Shown: positions 1 to 7,485, counted from the first letter of the stretch. The stretch: 9,316 bases of DNA from Planctomycetota bacterium (GCA_022566435.1 JADFIX010000083.1:1-9316); one strand, 5' to 3'. Made by a program: numbers and translations. Notes: generated by a model from the sequence alone, not told the origin.

Positions 1-331
1 CCTCTAGCGGAAGGCATTTTCCCGGGGCCTTGCGTTTCTCGGCGGAACGTCTTCGCAGGTGATTCAGGCATTGAGTCCATACGACTGCGCGGATGTAGTT
101 TTCGAGATGCTCCTCGTTTTCGCAGGAGAGGTGTGTGAGTTTGAGCAGGCGAATGGTCGCATCGGTGGCAATATCCGAGGCCTCCACACAGAGTTTCAAG
201 TTTGTCGCCAGCCGTATTCGCGCGAAGTCGAGCATCTTTCGATACATGCGGGCAATGAGTTCACCCATGACCGCGCGATCGCCGTGCCGCGCACCGACCA
301 GCATGTCCGCAACGGAACCGCCGCCTTCCAT
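1..331 (-). CDS. ECF-type sigma-70 family RNA polymerase sigma factor, N-terminal part (cut by left edge)
   Basis: The minus strand is open from an ATG at 331 to the left edge and gives 110 residues; this stretch has no stop. Extracytoplasmic-function sigma factors bind core RNA polymerase and direct it to a small regulon. What is visible matches sigma region 2: residues 8-40 form the first helices (ADMLVGARHGDRAVMGELI, then RMYRKMLDFARIRL), residues 52-64 (SDIATDATIRLLK) match the core-binding 2.2 helix usually written D-x-x-Q-D/E-x-F-x-R, and residues 75-96 (YIRAVVW to HLRRR) match regions 2.3/2.4 that melt and read the -10 element. The usual Gln of region 2.2 is Thr. Region 4 lies outside the window. 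ATG 331 is the only good start between the promoter at 417-446 and the conserved part; no clear Shine-Dalgarno precedes it. The family call is firm; the subgroup and regulon are not known. No anti-sigma gene is visible next to it. Confidence 0.85.
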   Translation of the reverse strand, partial: MEGGGSVADMLVGARHGDRAVMGELIARMYRKMLDFARIRLATNLKLCVEASDIATDATIRLLKLTHLSCENEEHLENYIRAVVWTQCLNHLRRRSAEKRKAPGKCLPLE

Positions 332-416
332 GATTTTTCCGATCCGTGCAGGTTTTCTTGCGAAAATCTCGACCGCTTGGTGTATAGGCCTGTACAACCC
401 CGCTTTGCTCCGCGGA

Positions 417-446
417 ATAGTAGGTCGCGCCGGCGGCGGAAGTCAA
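417..446 (-). promoter_or_regulatory. Sigma-70-like promoter of the ECF sigma gene
   Basis: On the minus strand TTGACT (441-446) and TACTAT (417-422) are separated by 18 bp. They match the -35 and -10 consensus at 5 of 6 and 4 of 6 bases. Predicted transcription start is near 410, giving a leader of about 80 nt before ATG 331. Housekeeping rather than autoregulated expression is an inference from the consensus-like boxes. Confidence 0.55.
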
Positions 447-593
447 TATGACGACACGGTTTCAACCCGGATTTCCCAGATGGGTTGATGGTGACGGCAT
501 GATTCTAGGGTCGACGCGTTCGGCGGGAGATCGTTGTGTAAGAAGCTGTGTACGCCGACCTTTCGGTCATCGCTGGAGACGAAGAGGCTCCTC

Positions 594-791
594 ATGAGCC
601 ACAAAGGCCACTGCCACAAAACCGTAACCACGTCGCTCGTGACACCAAGTCGCCCAGGCTCACGGAATCCTGTGGATTTGTTCTGTGATCCGGCTAGAAG
701 CTTTCCATGGCACGCCGTATTTGTCCTCATCGTTATGGCCGTACTTGCCTATATCGCGGTGTGCGCCAGCGGCGCATTGGCAGGTCTCTAA
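594..791 (+). CDS. Possible small single-pass membrane protein, 65 aa
   Basis: I do not recognise this protein. From ATG 594 it encodes 65 residues: a polar N-terminal half with a His/Cys-containing start (MSHKGHCHK), then one strongly hydrophobic segment at about residues 39-61 (from WHAVFVLIVMAVLAYIAV onward) ending just before the stop. This fits a C-terminally anchored membrane protein with its N-terminus outside the bilayer. A GAGG at 584-587 sits 6 nt before the ATG and decides this start; the frame is also open upstream to a TTG at 534 that would add 20 residues. No convincing promoter was found in 480-590. It lies divergent from the sigma gene and convergent with the amidohydrolase. 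Short length, lack of family match and only moderate third-position GC mean it could be a chance frame. Confidence 0.4.
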   Translation: MSHKGHCHKTVTTSLVTPSRPGSRNPVDLFCDPARSFPWHAVFVLIVMAVLAYIAVCASGALAGL

Positions 792-806
792 ATCTGTGGT
801 GTGCCA

Positions 807-869
807 CTACCGTGACGTCATATTCGGCGGGCCGACCAACTCGGGCAAGGAGGGACGTGACGGCCGGGG
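807..869 (-). pseudogene. Decayed copy of the 3' end of the triple amidohydrolase gene
   Basis: Bases 807-869 align without gaps to 1151-1213, the last 21 codons of the amidohydrolase gene, with about 52 of 63 identical. The copy keeps the same minus-strand reading frame, reads LPELVGPPNMTSR against LPELVGPPNLTSR in the gene, and ends at the equivalent TAG (807-809). Several differences are silent (ACC/ACG, CCG/CCC, CTG/TTG, TCG/TCA), as expected if both sequences once evolved as protein. Upstream the frame stays open only about 14 codons more, to a TAA at 909-911, with no similarity. Most simply this is the surviving tail of a deleted tandem paralogue, or an old partial duplication. It has no start or domain and is very unlikely to be expressed. 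Confidence 0.7.
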
Positions 870-923
870 GTAGTTCCGCGCATGCATCCACACGGAACGG
901 CCGATCAGTTATCGGGTGTCTGC

Positions 924-959
924 CCCTTCGTGCTCCCTCTGCGGTCGCCCTTCGTGCTC
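924..959. repeat. 12-bp direct repeat, period 24
   Basis: CCCTTCGTGCTC occurs at 924-935 and again at 948-959, exactly 24 bp apart. The intervening bases and the following 12 bases are not conserved beyond a general C/G-rich, TCG-rich make-up. Two units are too few to call a tandem array; no function is implied. Confidence 0.5.
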
Positions 960-1019
960 ATTCGCGCGCCCTACTCGGTTGCACGAATTCGGTCGCCCTC
1001 AGTCGCTTCGTCGCATCAA

Positions 1020-1057
1020 TGCCCCCCACCCTTCGGGAGTACCCGAAGAATGGGGCA
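1020..1057 (-). terminator. Two-part stem-loop downstream of the amidohydrolase gene, possible terminator
   Basis: An inner perfect 7-bp stem CTTCGGG/CCCGAAG (1031-1037 with 1042-1048, loop of 4) is enclosed by an outer perfect 6-bp stem TGCCCC/GGGGCA (1020-1025 with 1052-1057) across a small asymmetric internal loop. It begins about 94 nt after the amidohydrolase stop. There is no T-rich tract on either side, so intrinsic termination is uncertain; 3'-end protection of the transcript is an alternative. Confidence 0.45.
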
Positions 1058-1150
1058 CCCGCGAGCGCGGTCGTCACGCCCACGGATCATACACCGACGG
1101 AATTCGTTCGAACACGAACCGCCGCTCGCGTGCATCCCGAATACGCCGTT

Positions 1151-4100
1151 CTACCGTGAGGTCAGATTCGGCGGGCCGACCAACTCCGGCAGCGGGGGAA
1201 GCGACGGTGCGGGACGCCCTTCGAACTTGTCGTTCATTTCCGTGTGAATATTCGACAACTCGATCGGTTTGCCGGCGATGAACACGTGCGTCACCTGCGT
1301 GGTCGTTTGCAGGGGTGAGCCGGTGGTCACGATGATATCCGCCCGCTTGCCGACCTCGAGAGAACCGAGTCGATCGCCGAGGCCCAGGATTTCCGCCGCG
1401 CCCAGCGTAATCGCAGATTCGCCGCGCTCGACCGGGAGCCCGTGGGCCACGGCCATGCCCGCCTGAATACCGAGATCGTAGGCCGATGAAGCACTCCGCG
1501 ATGCAAAGCAGAACCGAACACCGGCTTCGTTTAACATTTGGGCACAGCGATACACGGAATCCCAAGGTTCGAAGTCGCCCGCCGGATAGCTCAGCGGCGT
1601 GCCGAGGATGACGGGAATCGATTTTTCAGCCAAATCATCGGCGACTTTCCACGCTTCCTGCGCGCCACTCAAGATACAGCGCAGGCCGAACTCTTCCGCG
1701 AATGCGATGGATTCCAAGATGTTCTTGTAGCGTCGAGTGTGGAACACGACGGGCTTTTCACCCCGCACATAAGGAAGCAACGCCTCGAGCGCGAGATCAA
1801 CCTCGAAGTCGCTTGTCACATCGTCGGCGGCCGCCGCCTTCGCTTTTGCATAATGCTTCGCCTTCTCGATGTATTCCCTCAGCGCTTTGATCTCCTTGGC
1901 GTGCGCCTTGCGCCTTTTCTTCTTCTCTTCCTTCGTGCCTTTCAAGTGCATGGGTAGTGTCGGAATCGTCATATGCATGGCATATTCAACGATCTCGATC
2001 ATTTCAGGCGCCGTCCATCCGTCGAGTCGTATCACCACGCTCTGACCGGAAATGTGCCCGCCGGATGGCACGGCTAAGGCGGTCGTCGTTCCGGCCGACC
2101 GAGCGACACGAATGTGCTCGCTGTGAGGATGAATCGCGCTGGCGGCGCGCAGATGCGGATTGAATTTTCCGATATCCCTTTCGTCGCGGGACCCGCGAAT
2201 GGCACCGATTTCGGTCAGCCCCAAGGAACATCCGGCGTCGATGAGCCCCGGATAAACGTGCAAACCCACGGCGTCCACGACGCCGGCGCCTGGCGGTATC
2301 TCGGCATCCGGGCCGATCGCGTGAATTTCATCATCGACAATGATCACCCGGCCATTTTCGATGACCGGACCGCTGATGGGGTGGACCGTCGCGTTGACGA
2401 TGGCGAACGCGTGATGCGCCGATTTCGGGGTCGTGCGATCGGGGTGGTCGGGCAAATGGACAATGCGTGACGGCGCGCCGCGTTCCTTACGTTTGTCTTC
2501 GAAAAAGACTTCGCCGTCGATGATGGTCATCACGCACCGACTGAACGTGTTGAGCGGGTGACCCGTAAAGATGGCCAGGTCGCCGTCCTTTCCCACCTCG
2601 AGGCTTCCCACCCGATCATCGATCTGCAACTGCCTTGCCGGATTCAAGGTCACCAGGGACAGGGCTTCGTTCGGGGAAAGATCGCCCCAACGGATACACT
2701 TCGCTGCCTCCTGGCCGAGGCGGCGAATGGTGTTGGCGGAATCCGAGTTGACCGAGACGTTTACGCCGCGCCGCGTGAGAAACGCGGCGTTGTAGGGCAT
2801 CGCATGATAGGCCTCTAGTTTGTAGGCCCAGTCAGCTGCAAAGGTGGAGGCACCGGCGCCATGGCGCGCGATTTCCGGCGCGATGCGATAGCCTTCCAGC
2901 ACATGCTGCAGCGTGCCGATGCGAAAGCCGTAATCCTCCGCCACTTGCATCAGACGGAGAATTTCATCGGATCGATAGCAGTGCGCGTGAACCGTCAACT
3001 CGCCCGAAAGCACTTTGGCCAACGCCTCGAGCCTCAGGTCGCGTCGCGGCGTTCGCACATCCTCACCGGCCTGAGAACGCCCTTGATACTCGCGCCATGA
3101 TGACTCATAAGCGCTCGCTTGTTGCAGCGCGCTGCGAATCGTCGCTTCGACGCCCATCCGGGTGACCGGGAAGCGCTCTCCACGACGCTTGGAAAAATTA
3201 GCGTGCGTCACGTTTTCGCCCAATGCGAATTTGATCGTCGCGGGTGCTTCTTTGAATATCATTTCCGACAAGGGTTGGCCGTACTTCAGCTTGACGATCG
3301 TGTTTTGACCGCCGATCGGATTTGCCGAGCCGTGCATGACGTGGTGCGTGGTCGTGCCGCCGGCGATCGCGCGGAAGATACCGACTCGATCGGGGTCAAG
3401 CACGTCGGCGATTCGGACCTCGGCACTGATCGCCAGCGTCGATTCGTTGCCCGCGTCGATGCCCAAATGGGAATGGCAGTCGACGAATCCGGGGATCACG
3501 AAGAGGCCTAGCCCGTCGATGACCGTGACCCCGGGCGGCGGAGGAATGACCGATTCGATGGATTCGATCTTCCCGTCGCGAATCAGAATCGATGCCGGCC
3601 CTATGGGCGGTGACGACACCGGCAAGATCGTGGCGTTGATGATGATGACGTTCCCACCGGTGTGCGTGTCGGGTTTTCGATCGGACTTGATTTCGACCTG
3701 CCAGTCCGGCCCATCGTCCTGGGGCGGTTCGGAGGAAGCCGATGATTCGGGCTCGTCCGTGGGCTCGTCCTTGGGCTTGTCGTCTTTCTTCTTCTCATTC
3801 GCCTCGTCACCGAGATCGATTTCGACGCCGTCGACAAACAGCATTTTGACCTTCGCCTTCTTGTGCGACAGCGGTCGGTTCAGGAGCGTCAAGCTGGCGA
3901 TACGGCCGCGCGCGATCGCACCGAGTTGTTCCCTGAGGCCGAACAGCTCGGCCGGCGTCTGGGTCAGGGCCGTCACGGCGGCGGATTCGGGAAGTCCTCG
4001 CTCGATGATCATCTTGAGGTGTTTGAAGAACTTGGACGGCTTTTCGAAATCGCCCGCACGGAGCGCGAAGGGGACACCGGCCTCGTGAAGGCGGATCAGG

Positions 4101-5251
4101 TTAGTGACCTGCTGCTCCCAAAGTCGCATTCGTTCGTCACGAAGCTTGATCGGCTCAAGGAATTGACCGAGTTTTTTGGAGGTCTCTTCGTCAGTCGGCG
4201 ATTCGTCCGGCGCAGCGAGGTCATCAGGCGCCGCCGGTTCCGCCTCTGACGAGTCAAGCGTTTTTTCCCTCTCTCGGCGAGCGGGTTTCGGTTCGTCCTC
4301 GAAGGCGATGCTTACGATCAGACCGATACGTTCGGCCTTGATCCGTTCGATTACTTTCCACGCCTCGCGTCCTCCACTGATAAGGACGTCCAAATTGAAT
4401 TCCTTGGCCAAGTCGAGTGCCCGGCGAATCTCTTTTTCAGTATTCGCCTCGAAGACGATTCTTTGGGCACGCGCCGAAACCGGTTTCAACGCATCTAATG
4501 CGGCGTCGGTGGGCACTCTCATTTCCGTCGTGGGATGCCGCTCGCTGTATTGGCGTGACCGAGCATGCCACTGCGCATCGAGCATCGCTTGGCGAAACTG
4601 GGCGGAAATACCGAGTAAGGTTCGCGGATAATCCCCTTTTTCGCCGGGTTTGAAAGAGGCGTGCATGGCTACGTTGCTCGCCAACACGCTTTGGCGAACC
4701 GGCTTGTTGGCAAGGACGACCAGATCGCTCGTGCCGCCAAGAATGCCGGTGCGAGGTGCGATCAACGCGGCGGTAAAACCCGAGCTCCGATGACCGGACC
4801 ACGTTTTGTCGTCAGGTGCGTAGACTTGAAGGGCACGCCATTGGGGGTGGATGCCTCTTCGATTCGACAGTCGCGTCGCCGGTAGGGGGTCTTCCTTGGG
4901 GTCGGGATGGACATCTTCGGTGATTCGCCGCTGGTCAACGGTTCGTTCGACCTCCGGTAGACCGAGGTGCGAGAGTGCGTCAATGAACCCTGGATACGCG
5001 AACAGACCGCTTCCATCGATCGTTCTGGCCTCCGCGGGGATTTCAACTTCCCTGCCGACGTCGGATAGGCGACCCTTGTTGATAACGATCGTGCCCGACT
5101 CGATCGTCGTGCCGCGCCCAGTGACAATCGTGAGGTTGGTAATGGCAATCGGCGGTGACCACTCGCCGAAAGCGCCCGGCGACATAATCGCCAGTATCGC
5201 AAAAGTCATACCCGAAAAAACACGCCTAGGGATCAAAACCGGCGTTTTCAT
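1151..5251 (-). CDS. Exported three-module amidohydrolase (imidazolonepropionase-like), 1366 aa
   Basis: The protein has an export signal (residues 1-29: MKTPVLIPRR, a hydrophobic core, then AFG) followed by three amidohydrolase modules, at about 33-478, 532-920 and 947-1335. The middle module has all expected metal ligands: H593 and H595 in PGFVDCHSHLG, H757 (VHAHC), H783 (LQH) and D837 (NSDS), plus the KFALGEN motif. The outer modules keep the fold and the C-terminal signature (GSLEVGK in module 3) but have lost ligands: L93 for the first His in module 1, G1007 and S1009 for the pair in module 3, G294 and A1197 for H783, G400 and R1252 for D837. Both share an SGxxEAWKV motif. Family members hydrolyse C-N bonds of cyclic amides or peptides; the substrate is unknown. 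An acidic insert (318-360), an acidic/lysine-rich linker (479-531) and a lysine-rich helical insert (1104-1144) stand out. The start at 5251 is chosen for the signal peptide and the promoter at 5342-5370; the frame is open to GTG 5482. Family length is usually 400-500 residues. Confidence 0.88.
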   Translation of the reverse strand: MKTPVLIPRRVFSGMTFAILAIMSPGAFGEWSPPIAITNLTIVTGRGTTIESGTIVINKGRLSDVGREVEIPAEARTIDGSGLFAYPGFIDALSHLGLPEVERTVDQRRITEDVHPDPKEDPLPATRLSNRRGIHPQWRALQVYAPDDKTWSGHRSSGFTAALIAPRTGILGGTSDLVVLANKPVRQSVLASNVAMHASFKPGEKGDYPRTLLGISAQFRQAMLDAQWHARSRQYSERHPTTEMRVPTDAALDALKPVSARAQRIVFEANTEKEIRRALDLAKEFNLDVLISGGREAWKVIERIKAERIGLIVSIAFEDEPKPARREREKTLDSSEAEPAAPDDLAAPDESPTDEETSKKLGQFLEPIKLRDERMRLWEQQVTNLIRLHEAGVPFALRAGDFEKPSKFFKHLKMIIERGLPESAAVTALTQTPAELFGLREQLGAIARGRIASLTLLNRPLSHKKAKVKMLFVDGVEIDLGDEANEKKKDDKPKDEPTDEPESSASSEPPQDDGPDWQVEIKSDRKPDTHTGGNVIIINATILPVSSPPIGPASILIRDGKIESIESVIPPPPGVTVIDGLGLFVIPGFVDCHSHLGIDAGNESTLAISAEVRIADVLDPDRVGIFRAIAGGTTTHHVMHGSANPIGGQNTIVKLKYGQPLSEMIFKEAPATIKFALGENVTHANFSKRRGERFPVTRMGVEATIRSALQQASAYESSWREYQGRSQAGEDVRTPRRDLRLEALAKVLSGELTVHAHCYRSDEILRLMQVAEDYGFRIGTLQHVLEGYRIAPEIARHGAGASTFAADWAYKLEAYHAMPYNAAFLTRRGVNVSVNSDSANTIRRLGQEAAKCIRWGDLSPNEALSLVTLNPARQLQIDDRVGSLEVGKDGDLAIFTGHPLNTFSRCVMTIIDGEVFFEDKRKERGAPSRIVHLPDHPDRTTPKSAHHAFAIVNATVHPISGPVIENGRVIIVDDEIHAIGPDAEIPPGAGVVDAVGLHVYPGLIDAGCSLGLTEIGAIRGSRDERDIGKFNPHLRAASAIHPHSEHIRVARSAGTTTALAVPSGGHISGQSVVIRLDGWTAPEMIEIVEYAMHMTIPTLPMHLKGTKEEKKKRRKAHAKEIKALREYIEKAKHYAKAKAAAADDVTSDFEVDLALEALLPYVRGEKPVVFHTRRYKNILESIAFAEEFGLRCILSGAQEAWKVADDLAEKSIPVILGTPLSYPAGDFEPWDSVYRCAQMLNEAGVRFCFASRSASSAYDLGIQAGMAVAHGLPVERGESAITLGAAEILGLGDRLGSLEVGKRADIIVTTGSPLQTTTQVTHVFIAGKPIELSNIHTEMNDKFEGRPAPSLPPLPELVGPPNLTSR

Positions 5252-5341
5252 TGGAATTATCCGGATGACTAAGAGCAACGAAAGGGGGCCTGCCCGCCGT
5301 TCCTGTTTCGACTCGCCTACGCAGAGCCGCTCGGCGGGGCA

Positions 5342-5370
5342 AGTGTAGTCCACCCCCTGTCTGCTGTCGA
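5342..5370 (-). promoter_or_regulatory. Promoter of the triple amidohydrolase gene
   Basis: On the minus strand TCGACA (5365-5370) and TACACT (5342-5347) are exactly 17 bp apart, matching the sigma-70 -35 and -10 boxes at 5 and 4 of 6 positions. Predicted start of transcription is near 5335, about 85 nt before ATG 5251. It lies inside the possible N-terminal extension of the gene, which argues against that extension being translated. Confidence 0.5.
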
Positions 5371-5436
5371 GCGGCGGCTTTCTGGGGAAAACGACGAAGG
5401 TCGCGTCATTATCTGTTGCGTGGGTGTCCAAGTCGT

Positions 5437-5456
5437 GGCATGCGGTGCGCATTGCC
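5437..5456 (-). terminator. Stem-loop just after recJ, weak terminator candidate
   Basis: GGCATGCG (5437-5444) pairs with CGCAT-T-GCC (5448-5456) around a loop of three, with one bulged base. It begins 22 nt after the recJ stop. No T tract follows on the minus strand, so it may only slow transcription or mark the RNA end. Confidence 0.3.
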
Positions 5457-5478
5457 GCTCGATCAGCCGCGAACCAAA

Positions 5479-7203
5479 TCACCCGGAAAACTTGACGTCG
5501 AGCATTTGCATTTCGACGCTACGGCGTCCTCTAAACTCGTTGATGATCGGCTCGAACGCGACGCGGCAGCGACGGTGTTGTTTGAGGTCCTCCAGTAGGT
5601 ACCCCAGGCCGAATCCAATGGCCTTGATCTGGACACCATTCTGAGCAAATGTCGCCTGTAAATGGTCCTGCTGCTTGCCGACACATCGCGGTTCGGAGAC
5701 GACATCGACCCACGCGGTCGCCAATCGGGGCTTGGGGTTGCCGGCGCCGAACGGGCCGAGCGCGGAAATCGCCTCCGCCGTCGGCATCGTCAGCTCCTCC
5801 AAGTCAACCTCGGCGTCCAACCGAAGTTTCGGGATCAGATCGGCGGCAGTCAGGCGGTTGTTGGCCACCTCCACAAGCGACTCGGCAAACGCGGGAATCC
5901 GATCCGCCTCGATCTGAAGTCCGGCGGCCATGGCGTGACCGCCGTGGCTGACGAGGTGTTCGCCGCAGTCGGCAAAGGCCTTCGCCAAGTCGAATGAGTC
6001 GATGCTTCTGGCCGATCCTTGTCCTCGCCCGTCCGCCAGTGCGATCACGACCGCGGGTCTGTGATAATGAGCGACGAGTCGTGAGGCGACGATGCCGATC
6101 ACGCCGGCGTGCCACCCCTCGGCGGCGACCACGAGGATGCGTCGTGAGTCACTCGCTAGGCCGCGTTGCTCCACCAGCTCTCGCGCCTGTTTGTAGATCT
6201 TTCGCTCGGTCGATTGTCGCGACCGGTTATGCGTTTCCAGGTAGAGGGTGATTTCCCGCGCCCGATCGGCGTTTGCTCGGGTGAATAGTTCGACCGCCAG
6301 GCGGGCGTGTCCCATCCGTCCGGCGGCGTTGATGCGCGGTGCAAGCTTGAATCCGACGTCGTACCCGTCGATTTCTTCGTTCAACAGGCCGGCCGATTCG
6401 ATCAACGCCTGAATACCGGGCAATTCACAGCTTGGAAGGGATTGCAGGCCATGTCGTGCAATAATCCGGTTCTCGCCGACAAGCGGCACGACATCGGCGA
6501 TGGTGCCGAGCGCCGCCAAGGGCAGCAAATCGACAAGCAAGCTGCGAAAGGAAGCATCCACACGTTCGCCGCCGGCCAGGGCTTGCCCAATTGACCACGC
6601 GAGCTTGAATGCCACTCCGGCGCCGCATAGATGCGGATTGTCGTAACATCCACCAACTTGCGGATGGACAATGGCGTCGGCGACCGGGAGGGTTTTTTGA
6701 GGCGTGTGGTGGTCTGTGACGATCAGACCGACGCCACGTTTCCGAAGAAACTCGGCCTCTTCGACAGCCGTGATTCCGCAGTCGATGGTGACGATCAAGT
6801 CCGCACCGTCGTCAGCCAAACGCTCGACCGCCTTGCGATTCAGGCCGTATCCTTCGTCGACCCGATGGGGGACATAGAATCCGGCTTCTCTCCCGGCACA
6901 GCGTATCGTATGCCACAAAATGGCCAATCCCGTCGTGCCATCGACGTCATAGTCGCCGTAGAGGACGATCTTCCGTTTCTTGCGGATCGCGTCGATGATG
7001 ATCTCGGCGGCCTTCTGCGAGCCCGGAAGTTGGGCGGGCGGGTGCAGGTCCTTGAGCCGCGGCGTCAGGAACCGTTCACCGAGTGTTGCGCGATCGACAC
7101 CACGGTTGACCAAGAGCTGGGCCACGAGTTTGGGAAGACGCCACCCGGCGGCCAGCTCCGCACAAAGGGGTGATGTGGGCGTAATCAGCCATTTTTTGTC
7201 CAT
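5479..7203 (-). CDS. recJ: Single-stranded-DNA-specific 5'-3' exonuclease RecJ, 574 aa
   Basis: RecJ degrades single-stranded DNA 5' to 3' in RecF-pathway recombination, base-excision and mismatch repair. The DHH phosphoesterase core is complete: motif I at 83-89 (GDYDVDG), D141 in IDCG, the DHH signature 164-166 (TDHH), D237 in GTIADVVPL, and R290/N292/R296 in APRINAAGRMG. The DHHA1 domain follows, with EGWHAGVIGIVASR (362-375) and the GGHAMAAG nucleic-acid-binding motif (421-428), then an OB-fold region to the C-terminus (about 455-574). Length matches the usual 550-600. ATG 7203 is preferred over the in-frame start at 7248 because a promoter at 7260-7288 places transcription start near 7253, and a GAGGG lies at 7216-7220, 12 nt before the ATG. 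It is transcribed divergently from the response regulator, and its stop overlaps the GTG at 5482 of the extended amidohydrolase frame. All key residues are present, so it should be active. Confidence 0.96.
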   Translation of the reverse strand: MDKKWLITPTSPLCAELAAGWRLPKLVAQLLVNRGVDRATLGERFLTPRLKDLHPPAQLPGSQKAAEIIIDAIRKKRKIVLYGDYDVDGTTGLAILWHTIRCAGREAGFYVPHRVDEGYGLNRKAVERLADDGADLIVTIDCGITAVEEAEFLRKRGVGLIVTDHHTPQKTLPVADAIVHPQVGGCYDNPHLCGAGVAFKLAWSIGQALAGGERVDASFRSLLVDLLPLAALGTIADVVPLVGENRIIARHGLQSLPSCELPGIQALIESAGLLNEEIDGYDVGFKLAPRINAAGRMGHARLAVELFTRANADRAREITLYLETHNRSRQSTERKIYKQARELVEQRGLASDSRRILVVAAEGWHAGVIGIVASRLVAHYHRPAVVIALADGRGQGSARSIDSFDLAKAFADCGEHLVSHGGHAMAAGLQIEADRIPAFAESLVEVANNRLTAADLIPKLRLDAEVDLEELTMPTAEAISALGPFGAGNPKPRLATAWVDVVSEPRCVGKQQDHLQATFAQNGVQIKAIGFGLGYLLEDLKQHRRCRVAFEPIINEFRGRRSVEMQMLDVKFSG

Positions 7204-7259
7204 GGTTTCTATTCGCCCTCTAGAGAGTCCGCCGAGACTTCGCGCCATCAGGTGGGGCG

Positions 7260-7288
7260 AGTCTAGCCCGAGAATTTTGCGAGGTCAA
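7260..7288 (-). promoter_or_regulatory. recJ promoter
   Basis: On the minus strand TTGACC (7283-7288) and TAGACT (7260-7265) are 17 bp apart, a good sigma-70-type match (5 and 4 of 6). Predicted start near 7253 gives a leader of about 50 nt before ATG 7203. Confidence 0.55.
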
Positions 7289-7396
7289 AACGTCTTTTTG
7301 GGACGACTTGTGAGATTTTGTCCGTTCGTCGGGAGGCGGACGAATCACCGGGCTATGCGGGAGATCTTGGAGGATCAGCTTGTTTCCGCGTCTGCC

Positions 7397-7425
7397 TTGC
7401 GAGACGCGCTGTGGGCTTCTATACT
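7397..7425 (+). promoter_or_regulatory. Promoter of the response-regulator gene
   Basis: TTGCGA (7397-7402) and TATACT (7420-7425) are separated by 17 bp, matching the sigma-70 boxes at 4 and 5 of 6 positions. Predicted transcription start is near 7432, leaving about 65 nt before GTG 7498. It is divergent from the recJ promoter, with about 108 bp between the two -35 boxes. Confidence 0.6.
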
Positions 7426-7485
7426 GACCGCGCTGATCGAAGCACAGCGTTCGCGATTCGACCGACAACAACATCATTGATGGGC

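Larger units (their letters stand above)
810..1150. other. Noncoding stretch downstream of the amidohydrolase gene
   Basis: Frames that stay open here give arginine/alanine/proline-rich translations without domain character, without a ribosome binding site, and with codon patterns expected of GC-rich noncoding DNA. The stretch holds the decayed 3'-end copy (807-869), a 12-bp direct repeat (924-959) and a two-part stem-loop (1020-1057). I see nothing else in it. Confidence 0.6.

Noticed and set aside
443..730. 95-residue minus-strand frame
   Set aside because: It has no ribosome binding site, ends across the sigma-gene -35 box, and its translation shows no domain; it is opposite the better-supported 594-791 frame.
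873..898. GTTCCG/CGGAAC inverted repeat around a GCATGC palindrome
   Set aside because: A 6-bp arm length with a 14-base gap in GC-rich noncoding DNA is not distinguishable from chance.
707..1159. 150-residue plus-strand frame downstream of the small membrane gene
   Set aside because: The translation is Arg/Ala/Thr-rich without structure, crosses the decayed 3'-end copy and the stem-loop, and runs into the end of the amidohydrolase gene on the other strand. It reads as a GC-rich chance frame.
3336..4088. 250-residue plus-strand frame inside the amidohydrolase gene
   Set aside because: It is antisense to a clearly coding region, Ser-rich, and explained by complementary codons of the real gene.
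5291..5341. Possible long-range stem in the amidohydrolase leader (TGCCCGCC with GGCGGGGCA)
   Set aside because: One arm straddles the predicted transcription start, a bulge is needed, and the region is GC-rich enough for such pairing by chance; no riboswitch pattern was recognised.
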